Assembly: GCA_035578905.1 (NCBI GenBank)
Contig: JAQJVL010000530.1
Span: 437,501 to 501,500, forward strand
DNA length: 64,000 nt
Direction: 5' to 3'
From: Stictocephala bisonia
Taxonomy: Eukaryota; Arthropoda; Insecta; Hemiptera; Membracidae
Position numbers and translations under genes: made by a program
In this document: positions 41,940 to 52,836 of the stretch, piece by piece
Numbering within the stretch: the first letter of the stretch is position 1
Layout: the number at the start of each line of letters is the position of its first letter
Notes under the pieces: generated by a model
The model's database searches: none
What the model saw: only the letters and a program-made list of their open reading frames with translations
Told to the model about the DNA's origin: nothing

Positions 41940-42540
41940 CCATTTACCATTCTACACTATTTCTCATAAACTATACGTCTAGTTGGCTTAAAATTTTATA
42001 CATAGGTTTATTTTAGCCCCTGGAGGATAACTAAGAAAGTATTTTCCTCTCCGACCTCAACTACTCCGTCCCAGATGCCTACAAAATTCCCATGGTATTC
42101 TTATGGAGCTATATTAATTAATTAATTGAATTATTTGATTATCAGCTGTTAAATAAAACCAAATTGAATAAAATTGTTGTAAGCTAAACTTTTAAAATTA
42201 AAATGTAAATTATACATAACATCAACTGTTCTAAATTGTATATTAGATTAAATAGTTTTTTTTCAGTGTTCTTGACTTTGTTAAAAGTTTAACTTATATT
42301 TTGATTGCAAAACTTCAAACTGACAGTTTGCTGCACATTTTGATTATATAATCAAACTTAATATTATGACCGGCGAAGCGGGTGGGTACAGCTTGTATAG
42401 CCTATATATATATATATGTGTGTGTGTGTATATAGTATACCTAATTTATGCCAAAAAAACCTAACGATTGGCAATAACTTTGAAATGCGTTGAATAACAA
42501 ATACAACAAAAATTTGAGTGATGAGTGCCGTAGCCCAGAG
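41936..42540. other. AT-rich, possible end of a Helitron-like element
   Basis: Near 42367 it reads ATGACCGGCGAAGCGGGTGG GTACAGCTTGTATAG, an end of the GCGAAGC type, followed by a second TA/TG run (42404-42431). The remainder is AT-rich without features. Confidence 0.35.
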
Positions 42541-43490
42541 TCGAGTCGTTTCGAATAGTCGCCTTACTCGTTGTGTTTTTTAGTTTGTATGTCTGTGTTT
42601 CTTTTCGTTGTTCATTGTTTCTAGTTCGTTTTGGTGTTCTTGGAGAGGGGATGGATCGTCACCTGCATTTCCTTCCTACTTGATGTCGCCTGGAGACGTA
42701 GTGGAGGACCTACGGGCTGGGCCGTCCTTTTGGCCTTCTTTGCGGCACAGAGTGAACAGACACCTATTCCTCCCTTCCTCACCGCGCTGTTGACTGTTTC
42801 TCCAAGCAGATGTCTTCAGCATGCAGGTGAAATCAATCCTTTATTTTTCACCCCTATCGGCCACCTTTTGTGTATTTAAGAAGAAAAATAAGAAGATAAG
42901 GAAGAAGAAAATGTGTAGTTCTGGCTGTAAATTCATTTAGGAGTTTCAAGTTTGTGTGATTGGGTGGGGATGTTCTTTTGTGGGGACTTAGTGTTTTAAG
43001 GCTGGGGTTTTCTGAGCTGTAAAGGAGAGTACCGTTATATTGTTTTAAATTTAATTTTTTGTTGTTGGTGATAGGGTCTTTTATTGTGAACGGAGTTCTC
43101 GGGGGCTTGCTTTTTTAACTTCCCATTCCCATTAGGAACCGCCCAGTTTCGTCCGCTGGTTTCAGTGTAATTATTAATTGGAATCTTTGTTTGATTTTTT
43201 TAATTTTTCTAAATTGGCCTAACCTCTAAATTACTTTTGTGTTCCCGAGGCCCCGGATAGTAAAGCTGCCGTCGTTGTATGTATTAATTATTTTGTTATC
43301 TTTATTTATGTGTAGATATTGTTTCTTGTTGTTGTTTTTTCTTGTTTATTCGTAGTTGTATTTGCTATTTGTTTATTTATTACTGCTAAAGTCAGACCGA
43401 TATTGTTGTTTTCTAGTTATTTTATTGTTTTCGATATCTAATTTTTTCAAATAAAACTGCACTTTGACCGTAACTTGTGTGTGTGGTTTT
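42541..43490 (+). other. Transcript-like, T-rich unit with AATAAA
   Basis: The first about 300 bases are GC-balanced and open in two overlapping frames (42608-42793 and 42631-42879). The following 550 bases are strongly T-rich with GTTGTTGTT and TTTATTTAT words like a 3' untranslated region. CAAATAAAACTGC (about 43449-43461) offers a polyadenylation signal near the right edge. This architecture resembles a processed copy or LINE 3' part on the plus strand, ending where the minus-strand LINE at 43487 begins. No protein family was recognised. Confidence 0.35.
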
Positions 43491-44800
43491 TTTTTTTCAT
43501 GTCCTCTGAGTCCGGTGCATTCGCACCCACCCTCGATGGGCCTGGGGTTTTATTTGTGCGAAGGTGGGTTGCGTAAGGTAAGTACCAGAATTTATTTTTT
43601 ACGATTTGGAGGGCCAGGCTTCAAAACTGGTAACGGCCCCTAAACCAAAAAGGCTTATTGTGCGCCCTCCTTTACAAGACTTCAAGCTTCATCCAATCCA
43701 AGATCCTTAGAGAACCTTGAGATTGCCTTGATGAGGTTTTACTGTGCTCCACCTTGGCCGCGTTCTAAAACGCCACCCAAGGTGAGACTCCGATTCCAAG
43801 CTATAGCTAGGCAGTGGAAGAGGATATGCCGTCCAGACTCTTCCTCCTCCTCACATTTCCTACACAAGAGAATTGAGGTTGGAAACCCCATCTTGTTCAT
43901 GTGTGCCCGAAACGTCCAGTGTCCAATTATAAAAACAACCACTCAAGTTCTGATCTTGCAAGAGAAAGAGCTTCAGCCGTGTTGGAGTACGACGGCCCCT
44001 TGTCTGTTACCTGGCGTTGGTTCCCAAGTCTCCTGGAACTTGCCGGTGACCCATGTAGAGCAACCCTCTTGACGAGACTATAAGCAACCTCGCATGCCGG
44101 TTCTGGGCCAACGAGACTTTCCTCAGTGCCTTTCCTGGCACAGAGGTCTGACCTCTTGTTTCCCAGTACCCCGGTGTGACCTGGCACCCATGAGAGGATT
44201 ATCCTATTGGAACGCGCCAGCGATTTAAGAATCCCATAACAGTCCCAAACTAGACTCAAGGTGAAGTCGAACGACGCAAGTGACCTTAGTGCCGCTTGGC
44301 TGTCTGAGTTCAGATAGATTGTTTTTCCCGTAAGGCCCAAATGTATGTTTGCCTGAGCACAGGCAGCTATGGCAACCACTTCCACCTGAAAAACCGTAGC
44401 CAGACCCAAGGATGGATGGTTCGTGAGCCATCTGTGTACCACATAATCGCATTCTTCATTGCGATTGATTCACCTTGTTCCCAATCTTTTTTGTCGCCTA
44501 TGACGACGCGATAGGGTGGTCAAAGTCGGTTATTCTAAGTATCCTATTCGAACACATCTCTAGAATGTCCGATTGTAGGATGCTAGAGATTTCGGTATGC
44601 TTACTGGCATAATAAGCTTGTCAGCAACCGCTGGTCTGGAGCCTATATAGCGCAAGCCTTGCTTCTCCCATGATAGGTATATCAAGGGGGGCAAACTTAG
44701 CAGCATCTCCATTGCAGCGGTGGGTGTACCCTTAAACCCCCCCCCCAAACAAGCTAACCGCTGCACCTTAGTTAGGTTTTTTACAACAGTGATCGTAAAA
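43487..44800 (-). pseudogene. Non-LTR retrotransposon C-terminal part with RNase H domain
   Basis: Minus-strand order from the upstream side: the reverse transcriptase end/thumb (44766-44560: QRLACLGGGFKGTPTAAMEM), then WYTDGS in one frame (about 44440-44420), then the RNase H domain (44442-43927) with VFQVEVVAIAACA, YLNSDSQAALRSL and ILSWVPGHTGVLGNKRSDLC. A C-terminal Cys/His region follows (43942-43739: GHWTFRAHMNKMG, LCRKCEEEEESGRHILFHC). RNase H removes the RNA strand during target-primed reverse transcription. This domain order is that of RNase-H-bearing insect LINEs such as the I/R1/LOA groups. There are at least two frameshifts and the fingers and palm are missing. A T-run at 43487-43497 (A-run on the minus strand) may be the 3' tail. 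Confidence 0.85.
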
Positions 44801-45187
44801 GTACCAGATGGTGATCAATAACTATTCAGAGGCAATAATATGTAATATAACCATACTTCGTTAAAGCAAGGGTATATTACTTATAAATTATAATATGATA
44901 ATACAGGGCGGCTTTTGTAACCCTCGATAAACATCCTTGTAACTTCTTCACTCCAGTCCATCACTGAACTTTTACAACTACACTAAACTTATTTAACTAC
45001 TCTAAACTTAATACGACTACGCTAAAACTAAACTAAACAACTAGAGGTCAAATGGACTATCAAACAACACTGACTGACAGTAAACCATATCCTAGATGTA
45101 GCATGAGACTTTTGCCAGAACTCCACTTGAGGTACTGATTTTCCGTGTTATAGAAAGAAATTACGGCAGGATGTTACGAACCTGCTG
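44801..45187. other. Mixed AT-rich spacer
   Basis: A degenerate run of CTAAACTTA, CTACTCTAAACTTAATACG and CTAAAACTAAACTAAAC lies at about 44980-45040. No coding signal. Confidence 0.35.
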
Positions 45188-45370
45188 CACCCTACCGAGT
45201 GCCGAGCCGTAACATCCCTTTCATGCGTCTGGGAAAAACCGACAACTGATGGTTCGGGGCTCTGCTCGCCCAGGTGCTCGCCACGACGCTCGGTTCGGCG
45301 CTCGGACCTACACTACCGTAACATGTCAAAATCTGATACGGTTCGGGACTCGGCTCGGTAGTGTGTGGCT
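45188..45370. mobile_element. Short non-autonomous element, family F
   Basis: The ends GCACCCTACCGAGTGCCGAGCC (45194-45210) and, inverted, CACACTACCGAGCCGAGTCC (45366-45347) match. The interior is unusually GC-rich with repeated GCTCGG words and another inner copy of the end, CTACACTACCG, at about 45308. It resembles a miniature inverted-repeat element built from repeated ends. It has no coding content: the 80-codon minus frame over it is compositional. Confidence 0.55.
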
Positions 45371-45779
45371 TCGGACTGCAGAGTCCAAAATCTAAGGTTT
45401 GCATCCCCAAGTGAACTGACGGTAGGTACTTCACTCACTGAATAAAGTTCACGAGCTAGAGAGTGGCTCAAGTCAACTACTCAGCGTATCTGTTTCGCAC
45501 CAGTGCTTTCATTACGTCATAATATAAGCGGCCTATCTATAGCATGTATTAGGATTAATAAAAAAAATGGAAAGTCCTTGTTATTAGATACATATCCGTT
45601 AAATGTTTTTTACATTCTTAGATGAGATACGCCGACACAACATTGTGCGTATTTTAAGCGAATATGAATGATTACATTAGAGTAGGATGACTTGTGTAGT
45701 CTAATAAACACTACTAACTGAGTTCTACTAATCCTCAGAAAGAACCATTTATTAATGCCCAACAGCCAGGGTAACTTTT

Positions 45780-45900
45780 AAGGCCCCTACGGACTATACA
45801 ACCATTAAACAGTCCATCGCTCAGGCCATCGCACGATCGCAATCGCATGGAGCCTACACACTATGCGATGGCCTGTGTGATTTCCCGCGCAAGCCAGCGT
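45780..45900. repeat. GC-rich hairpin with CATCGCA words
   Basis: CAGGCCATCGCA (about 45822) pairs with TGCGATGGCCTG (about 45862), with ACGATCGCAATCGCATGG between. The preceding GGCCCCTACGGACTATA looks like a transposon end. The other end was not found. Confidence 0.5.
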
Positions 45901-47805
45901 CTTTCACACAACATTTTTTGTATTTTTTTAAACCCCTGGTATAGAGGTAATACATTACATACGTGTTGCTGATATACATTACATCAATTTCATTAAAGAT
46001 TTAGTTTGCTTTCCCAATAAAAGGAGGTTAAGGAACTCATAAATAATTTTCCTTAAAACAATAATTAACATTGAGAGGTCATTACATGGTGGATCATGTA
46101 AAACTAATCATATAATAAATTATGAAAGAAGGAATTACAGTATGTTAATGTATAAATAGTTATGTTGATTACTGAATGTGTCTCCGAGTCTTGATGCTCA
46201 TTTGTGACGATTTCACTCTGATCGTTAGCAACTTTGGAAGGAGTTAACAATATAAATTCGCACTGCTTGATCACTTTAAAAAAGTTCGAAGTAGAATTAA
46301 TCATTTTATCTCAATATGTTTGTTTTGCTTATCACCGTCGTCTACGTGTACACAATAATAGTATATTTCATAACAAGAGTGGAAGATGTGATTTTGCATG
46401 TTCGAGACCATATGTTTGAAGTGCGAGACTTGTCGAGCACTTCAATTGGTCGATAACATGCAAAACATTTTCACTTGTGTTTTGAACGATATTTTTCACA
46501 ACACTACTGAATAAAAAATGTTGGAATGTTAACTTTTTATTTAATTAGGAACATTTTAGGGACATTTTATAAAATCAGCTCTACTATTTTAAATGCACAT
46601 TTAAATTAATTGTACAGTTATGATAACAAGAATGTTTTTAAAAGCTTTTGAAGGATATTAAGTTGTTGATAGTGGAACATTTTCGAACGTAAACAATGTT
46701 ACTGTCGACTGTCAACAATAGACAGCTGTGGGAAATATGACGTTTCGCTGATTATAAACACTTAACGAAAACAGCTGAACTCATGGTAGTATTGTGAAAA
46801 AGCATTTATGCACAAATCTAAATAGTAATTGGTTTCTTCAACAAAACAAAACATAAAAATTGATTTTTTGATGGATCACTAGAAATGATCTTAAGCGAAT
46901 AAGGAGTATTTGTAGGGAGGGTGAGTGAGCCTACGTCGTGCCTGTCAGTCAAGATATTAAAGTAGATATTAAAGGAGGTCCTTTCTCTTACTCAAAATAT
47001 ATCAGACTTATAAGTTTGAACGTGTAAAAAATCGTCGAGATAAAAGTAAAATACAACTATTTACTAATTCAAGGCTAGAGGCTCTTACAAACACAAGGTG
47101 TTTCTACTCGACAGAGGACGCTAGCAGTATGTCTTAAGATGGCATTGGCTAAGCTACAAAACAGCTGACCAACTGTTTTGCTTATTACTCTGTGGTATCC
47201 CCTAGTACGTGCGGGGGATGACAACATGCCTGTTATGTAAATGGTCGTCTTAGACCCTACGACATCACGGGGCCATGTGTCGTTTATGACCACATCACAA
47301 CCGCATGTTATCGTTACAACGACAAAATGTCGTTTGTTTCAGCGTAACTTGCGTTTAGAGAGGGAAGAAGCTGTTTGTAACAAACAGGTTGTATGTGTGT
47401 TATTAAAAAATAAACCAAACAATTCTTTGGTCTCTGGTTATTAACTCACACTGGGAATTCAAGTTATTTAAATATTGATGGGATGCAGATAAAAAATTGA
47501 TTGAGCCATTTTGAGACATGAACTACTCTAAATAATTATGTAAAATTCCTTTAGGAATAGTTAAATAATAGATAATTACAAGTAATCAAAATGTAATATC
47601 ACCAAAGAAAAAAGAAAAAAAACATTGTTTTTGTTTAATTTAATATTAATTTCACCTACCCTTTTTTCAAAAAAGTCAACTTGATTTATAAGACCATTAA
47701 TAAATTATATCGCCTAATAATAAAACGTAACTGAAGGGAAATCGCTTGTGACATTGTTCCTGATGCAAGTCCTTATGAAAGCAAGTTTTCAGAGGTAGCA
47801 TAGAA
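45901..47805. other. Long stretch without an assigned gene
   Basis: Mostly AT-rich. Around 46393-46445 there is a local inverted arrangement (TTTGCATGTTCGAGAC, GTGCGAGACTTGTCGAGCAC). A GC-richer patch lies at 47090-47300 with small open frames on both strands (GCGGGGGATGACAACATGCC, CCCTACGACATCACGGGG). No family was recognised and no second copy in the window was seen. Confidence 0.35.
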
Positions 47806-48062
47806 AAAAAAGAAACAGAGGTTGCTTTCTAATAGCCGCAGCGAACGCCTCAGTGGCAGTTACATACAAATTACAACTCATGTGCATCATTGTACATTTG
47901 TAATGATAATTAATACGTTTATAAATGAAAGGATTTGGGATGAATAAGGGAGGGACTGCAAAGATGGCATCGCATGACAAACTTGATGAACTACTACTCG
48001 GTACACTAATTAGACACACATTTTGCGATATTTTGGATGCGACCTGTTTCCTCTTCTCTGTG
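47806..48062 (-). repeat. Dispersed repeat, family A, copy 2
   Basis: Inverse of 515-748. On the minus strand it reads CACAGAGAAGAGGAAACAGG, GTCGCATCCA, GTTTGTCATGCGATG, CAGTCCCTCCC, then AACTGCCACTGAGGCGTTCG and CTCTGTTTCTTTT. A 108-codon minus-strand frame (48115-47789) crosses it, but the other copy is not open, so coding use is unlikely. Confidence 0.7.
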
Positions 48063-48096
48063 TAGGTATTGAACTTAAAAACAAGTTGTTTTAAAA

Positions 48097-48507
48097 GCAT
48101 TCCACCCTGAAGCAAGTTGCTAGAAGAATTGCACCTGAAGGCAAAGATGCTTGAAGCATTGCACCTGAAGGCAAAGTTGCTTGAAGCATTGCACCTGAAG
48201 GCAAAGTTGCTAGAAGAATTGCACCTGATGGCAAAGTTGCTAGAATCATTGCACCTGAAGGCAAAGTTGCTAGAAGAATTGCACCTGAAGGCAAGTTGCT
48301 AGTAGAATTGCACCTGATGGCAAAGTTGCTAGAAGCATTGCACCTGAAGGCAAAGTTGCTAGAAGAATTGCACCTGAAGGCAAGTTGCTTGAAGAATTGC
48401 ACCTGAAGGCAAAGTTGCTAGAAGAATTGCACCTGAAGGCAAGTTGCTTGAAGCATTGCACCTGAAGGCAAAGTTGCTTGAAGAATTGCACCTGATGGCA
48501 AGTTGAT
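48097..48507. repeat. 30-bp minisatellite, first block
   Basis: About 14 copies of a 30-base unit read GCACCTGAAGGCAAAGTTGC and TAGAAGAATT. One plus frame reads the decapeptide LLEELHLKAK (48117-48302), and minus-strand frames are also open. Single-base differences in AAAG versus AAG shift the frame between copies, so it is not a stable coding repeat. TAGAAG and TTGAAG variants alternate. Confidence 0.92.
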
Positions 48508-48711
48508 GTAATAATTATTCCTAAAGACGAGTAGTTAGAAACAAAGAACCTTAATATAGAGAATATGTTGATATAAAAATATGTACCCGAGTCTTAATAC
48601 ACATTTGTGATGAGTTCACTCTGAAATTAAGATACTGAAAAAATAAATTAAAAATAAGTTAACACTTACTTGATAACTTAAATCAGTTTGATGTAGAAGT
48701 GATGGAAAGAA
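48508..48711. other. Non-repetitive interruption of the 30-bp array
   Basis: About 200 bases of AT-rich DNA separate the two blocks. CCCGAGTCTTAATACACATT followed by TGTGATGAGTTCACTCTGA (about 48587-48625) resembles 46184-46220 (CCGAGTCTTGATGCTCATTT, GTGACGATTTCACTCTGATC), a further short dispersed similarity. Confidence 0.55.
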
Positions 48712-49552
48712 GCAAGAGACATTGAACTTGAGGGAAAGTTGCTAGAGGGATTGCACCTGAAGGAAAGTTGCTAGAGCCATTGCACCTGATGACGAGATAT
48801 TAGAAGCAAAGAACCTGATTATAAGATGGTCGAGGCATTGCGCCTGAAGGAAGATTGAAGATGCATAGGACTTTAAGGCAAGTGGCTAAAGGGATTGTTC
48901 CTGAAGGAAAGTTGCTAAAAGCATATGACTTGAAGGAAAGTTGCTAAAAGTATATGACTTGAAGGAAAGTTGCTAAAAGTATATGACTTGAAGGAAAGTT
49001 GCAAAAAGTATATGACTTGAAGGAAAACTGCTTAAAGTATATGACTTGAAGGAAAGTTGCTAGAGATATTGCTCCTGAAGGAAAGTTGGAAAATGCATTG
49101 GACTTAAAGGCAAGTGGCTAGAGGCATTGTTCCTGAAGGAAAGCTGCTAAAAGCATATGACTTGAAGGAAAGTTGCTAGAGATATTGCTCATGAAGGAAA
49201 GTTGGAAAATGCATTGGACTTAAAGGCAAGTGGCTAGAGGGATTGTTCCTGAAGGAAAGTTGCTAAAAGCATATGACTCGGAGGAAAGTTGCTAGAGATA
49301 TTGCTCCTGAAGGAAAGTTGCTAAAAGCATATGACTTGAAGGAAAGTGGCTAGAGGGATTGTTCCTGAAGGAAAGTTGCTAAAAGCATATGACTTGAAGG
49401 AAAGTTGCTAGAGATATTGCTCCTGATGGAAAGTTGCTAGAGTTGCTCCTGATGGAAAGTTGCTAGAGATATTGCTCCTGATGGAAAGTTGCTAGAGATA
49501 TTGCTCCTGATGGAAAGTTGCTAGAGGGATTACACCTGAAGGCAAGTTACCA
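48712..49552. repeat. 30-bp minisatellite, second block with higher-order structure
   Basis: About 27 copies of a diverged 30-base unit with GAAGGAAAGTTGCTAGAG or GAAGGAAAGTTGCTAAAAG. Variants (ATATGACTT, ATTGCTCCT, ATTGGACTTAAAGGCAAG, GGGATTGTTCCT) recur in a repeated order of four to five units (49050-49330), which shows expansion of multi-unit blocks. Its right end has CTCCTGATGGAAAGTTGC copies. Confidence 0.9.
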
Positions 49553-49740
49553 GAGGCGGTTACAAAAAAAAGACAAATGTTTAGGTGAATTACTATTTTT
49601 AAGTAGTCTCAAACTCTTGGTATTACTTTTTTGAAGGAAGCTTTTAGATTATTACATGTTTAATGAAACTTTCTTTGTCTATAATTAACGTTTTTAAATT
49701 ACAAATGGAGAGAATTAAGGTGAGTTTTTGTAATCACGAG
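49553..49740. other. AT-rich spacer
   Basis: Nothing recognised. Confidence 0.4.
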
Positions 49741-50065
49741 TAAACTCGTCAATTACTTTTTTGATCGTCTATTTACGGTTATCGCTTCTGCGCGGTTGCA
49801 AAGACGAGTGGAAACAAACCGAACACATATCAGGCAATAACAATAACGCAGACCAATTAAAGCAATCAACTGGCCGCAGTGTGGGGCGAAACGTGAGGTA
49901 GCGAAAAAATAATTACTTTCTAATGAATGGCCTGGAAGGGTAAATTATATTTTTTATTGGTCGGCGCTCTTTTTGCGCGGGTCTGTTAATTACAAATGTG
50001 GGTGGAAGGTGCACTGGAATTGCAACATTGCTGTGTCACCGATTTCAGGGAGAGAAACTAGAGAA
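49741..50065. promoter_or_regulatory. GC-richer island with homeodomain-type words
   Basis: Balanced sequence with CGGTTATCGCTTCTGCGCGG, GACCAATTAAAGCAATCAAC, GCGAAAAAATAATTACTTTC, TTTTTATTGGTCGGC and GGGTCTGTTAATTACAAATG. The mixture of TAAT-core words with GC-rich patches is what developmental enhancers of insects look like. It is unique in the window and has no open frame. Confidence 0.35.
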
Positions 50066-50630
50066 TCATACGTGTTTATGCCAAATAATAAACCTATCTA
50101 ATTAATAATGTTCTATTTAAATATTCTAAGGATTTCATAATATTTTGGCTGTTTCATAATGAGTAGCAATCGCGTGCGTCCACCTCTCGAGAGGCTAAAG
50201 TATGCATGAAGTGTGTAAGTGGAATGTTAGAGTGGTTTATTTGTATTAGTGTTCCTGTACACGCTTAAATACTTGTCTGATAGTGATTTTCGTGCTACAA
50301 GTTAAAGTTCAAGAAATGAACTCTTATGTTCTTAAAAAAGTATGATTAACTATTGCAGTAATATTTTCAAAGTCATCATAATAAACGAGAGATAAAGTTG
50401 TCACTCTTGTTGTAAAAACAAGTGCTTTTTTAATTATTAGCCTTTGATATAAACACATACCACTGTATCCTTCACATCATCTTTACGAATACAAGTCCTA
50501 ATATGCCACACACATTCATTCATTAGGGGTATTAGTGAAAAATGGATGTAAGTGCCGTCAACAGTCGTACGAAGGTGGTTGTGTAGAACGTCAATGGTCT
50601 GATTATTTAAAGGGTAGGTTAAGGGTTCTT
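50066..50630. other. AT-rich, nothing assigned
   Basis: No motif, repeat or frame of interest was seen. Confidence 0.35.
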
Positions 50631-50639
50631 AGTAATCAT

Positions 50640-50850
50640 GTGAGTATGGGGTGGGAGGTACCTCAACAGTCCTGTTCGTTGATGAACTGGTGAGTAGATC
50701 AGCTGCAAATGACAAGGGTGGGTGTGAGGTTCCTCAACAGTGTTGTTTGTTGATGAACTGGTGAGAAGATCATCCGAATGTGAAGAGTGGGTGTGATGTA
50801 CCTCATCAGTCTTTTTTGTTGATGAACTGGTGAGTAGATCACCAGAGCAC
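50640..50850. repeat. About 70-bp tandem array, three copies
   Basis: The unit contains GTTGATGAACTGGTGAGTAG at 50678, 50748 and 50818 (spacing 71 and 69) and GTGGGTGTGAGGTTCCTCAA. All minus-strand frames across it (reading DLLTSSSTN) are repeat artefacts. Confidence 0.88.
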
Positions 50851-51530
50851 AACGGGTGATAGGAGGGTCGTCAGTCGTTGTATCTGTGTAATTGGAGGAA
50901 GCGAGAACCATAAGAAATTTTGTCCATGTGAAGGGTACCTCCGATTGAAGGAAAAAAAACACATTTCCTTGAGTACGTATATATATCACACAAGTAGTTA
51001 AGTTTGTGTGTATTACTGTAGTATGGAAGGGAGAATGTTAAGCTGTTTATGTTCGTAGGATGGGTGAGAGCACTTCAAAAGTCATGTGTACGTAAAGGTA
51101 GTGGAAGAGCATGTTGTAAGATAGGACAAGTGCGAAGACAATCAACATCCCAAGTTTAAGGATAGATAGGAGATCCCTCTATCTCACGAAGAACAATTGA
51201 CTTGTATGTATGAAAAATTTATACAAGTGGTCTATATGGGAAAGGTAGATATGTTGGCAAGATTCAAAATAATGAGTTGTGCAATCTTTCTCCTAATTAT
51301 GGAAAATTAAGATACATTTCAGATTGTATAGTTTAGTTTAGTTTTAAAAATAGTCAGTTCTTTCATTAAAACTGAAATATTACATTGAATAACATAGAAT
51401 ACCAACTTATTTTACAAATATTTATGAAAGGCTAACAAAAACAGTTTTACCAACCATAACCAAATTTAACATGTTCTTGATTATTAATTGTTTATTTCAA
51501 ACAAATCTGTGAGTAACTCCATTAAATTAT
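50851..51530. other. AT-rich, nothing assigned
   Basis: GTTCGTAGGATGGGTGAG at 51053-51070 resembles the 32-bp array of 11 kb. Otherwise no features. Confidence 0.35.
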
Positions 51531-51860
51531 CCGCGGGTTGGAATTACCCTTAAATGCCCTAGACAGCCACAACTCAGTCGAAACGACCAAGACGTCCAGA
51601 GAGAAGTTGTACACCGACAAATCACGATGACCAATGCAGCAGCAAGGTGGGGTATCGGGCCAGCCCACTATCTGATAGGAGGGTCAAGTTGCAAGAAGTC
51701 GGGCTCACCGAGGTCCTTTGGGACCTAACAATTAAGGCCCGGAGCCGTAGATAACACTCTGAGGGAAGGGGACGGGGTAAGAGTAGATAAGCCTGGTCAG
51801 CGAGGGTTGGTACTACCTGTTTCCAATTGTACAGTTACCAAAGTAATAAAATGACAGTTC
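51531..51860. other. GC-rich block of unknown nature, possible retroelement end
   Basis: A sharply bounded GC-rich block (CGCGGGTTGGAATTACCCTT at the left, GCGAGGGTTGGTACTACCTG at the right), then CAAAGTAATAAAATGACAG. The plus strand thus ends with an AATAAA signal. The composition step and polyadenylation word suggest a processed or LTR/LINE-derived fragment. No protein motif was found in six frames by eye. Confidence 0.35.
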
Positions 51861-52067
51861 GTTCTCTGTTGGACATTAGTTTTTATTGAGCATTCATGAT
51901 TTTTTTTTCTTTTAATATATGTTAGTAAATTTTAGTATTTATGTTGTACGTGATTTTTGTTATAATATACTCATCACCTTAAATATTAATAATAAAGGTA
52001 GGTTTAGGATCTTTTCCGTTAATTCACTACCATAATGATAACTTAGGAACCCACTACCATAACTTAT

Positions 52068-52836
52068 AACCAACCCAAACTAAACATAACCTAACCAAAC
52101 TTAACATAACCTAATCAAACTAAACATAATCTAACCAAACTTAACATAACCTAACCAAACTTAACATAACCTAATCAAACTAAACATAATCTAACCAAAC
52201 TTAACATAACCTAACCAAACTTAACATAACCTAACCAAACTTAACATAACCTAATCAAACTAAACATAATCTAACCAAACTTAACATAACCTAACCAAAC
52301 TTAACATAACCTAACCAAACTTAACATAACCTAATCAAACTAAACATAATCTAACCAAACTTAACATAACCTAACCAAACTTAACATAACCTAATCAAAC
52401 TAAACATAATCTAACCAAACTTAACATAACCTAACCAAACTTAACATAACCTAATCAAACTAAATATAATCTAACCAAACTTAACATAACCTAACCAAAC
52501 TTAACATAACATAACCAAACTTAACATAACCTAATCAAACTAAACATAATCTAACCAAACTTAACATAACCTAACCAAACTTAACATAACATAACCAAAC
52601 TTAACATAACCTAATCAAACTAAACATAATCTAACCAAACTTAACATAACCTAACCAAACTTAACATAACATAATCAGACTAAATATAATCTAACCAAAC
52701 TTAACATAACCTAACCAAACTTAACATAACATAATCAAACCAAACATAACCTAACCAAACTAAACATAACCTAATCAAACCAAACATAACCTAACCAAAG
52801 CTAATATAACCTAAACAAACCTAATATAACCTAACA
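52068..52836. repeat. 20-bp satellite with 60-bp higher-order unit
   Basis: About 38 copies of a 20-base unit. CTAACCAAACTTAACATAAC occurs twice, then CTAATCAAACTAAACATAAT once, making a 60-base higher-order repeat that recurs through most of the array. The right end decays to CTAATATAACCTAAACAAAC. Read inversely it is GTTATGTTAAGTTTGGTTAG, related to the degenerate AGGTTA words at 5.9, 27.9 and 39.8 kb. Confidence 0.95.

Noticed and set aside
41783..42016. 77-codon frame with YIYIYI
   Set aside because: It crosses the longest (TA)n run; artefact.
43739..44072. Plus-strand frames of 60-114 codons
   Set aside because: They are antisense shadows of the RNase H-bearing LINE fragment on the minus strand.
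40587..45370. One 4.8-kb DNA transposon bounded by ACACTACCGAGC ends
   Set aside because: The interval holds several unrelated repeats and a LINE in the opposite strand, and a closer partner for the right end exists at 45188. A single element is not supported.
48091..48491. Minus-strand frames reading CNSSSNFAFR-type repeats
   Set aside because: They are antisense readings of the 30-bp minisatellite. Several frames are open at once, so coding is not supported.
48097..49552. CRISPR-like repeat array
   Set aside because: The repeats are contiguous without unique spacers, and the genome context is eukaryotic.
50619..50989. Minus-strand frames reading DLLTSSST repeats
   Set aside because: They derive from the 70-bp tandem array and have no flanking coding signal.
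52068..52836. Telomeric repeat array
   Set aside because: The period is 20 bases and pure TTAGG tandem copies are absent, so it is a satellite rather than a telomere.
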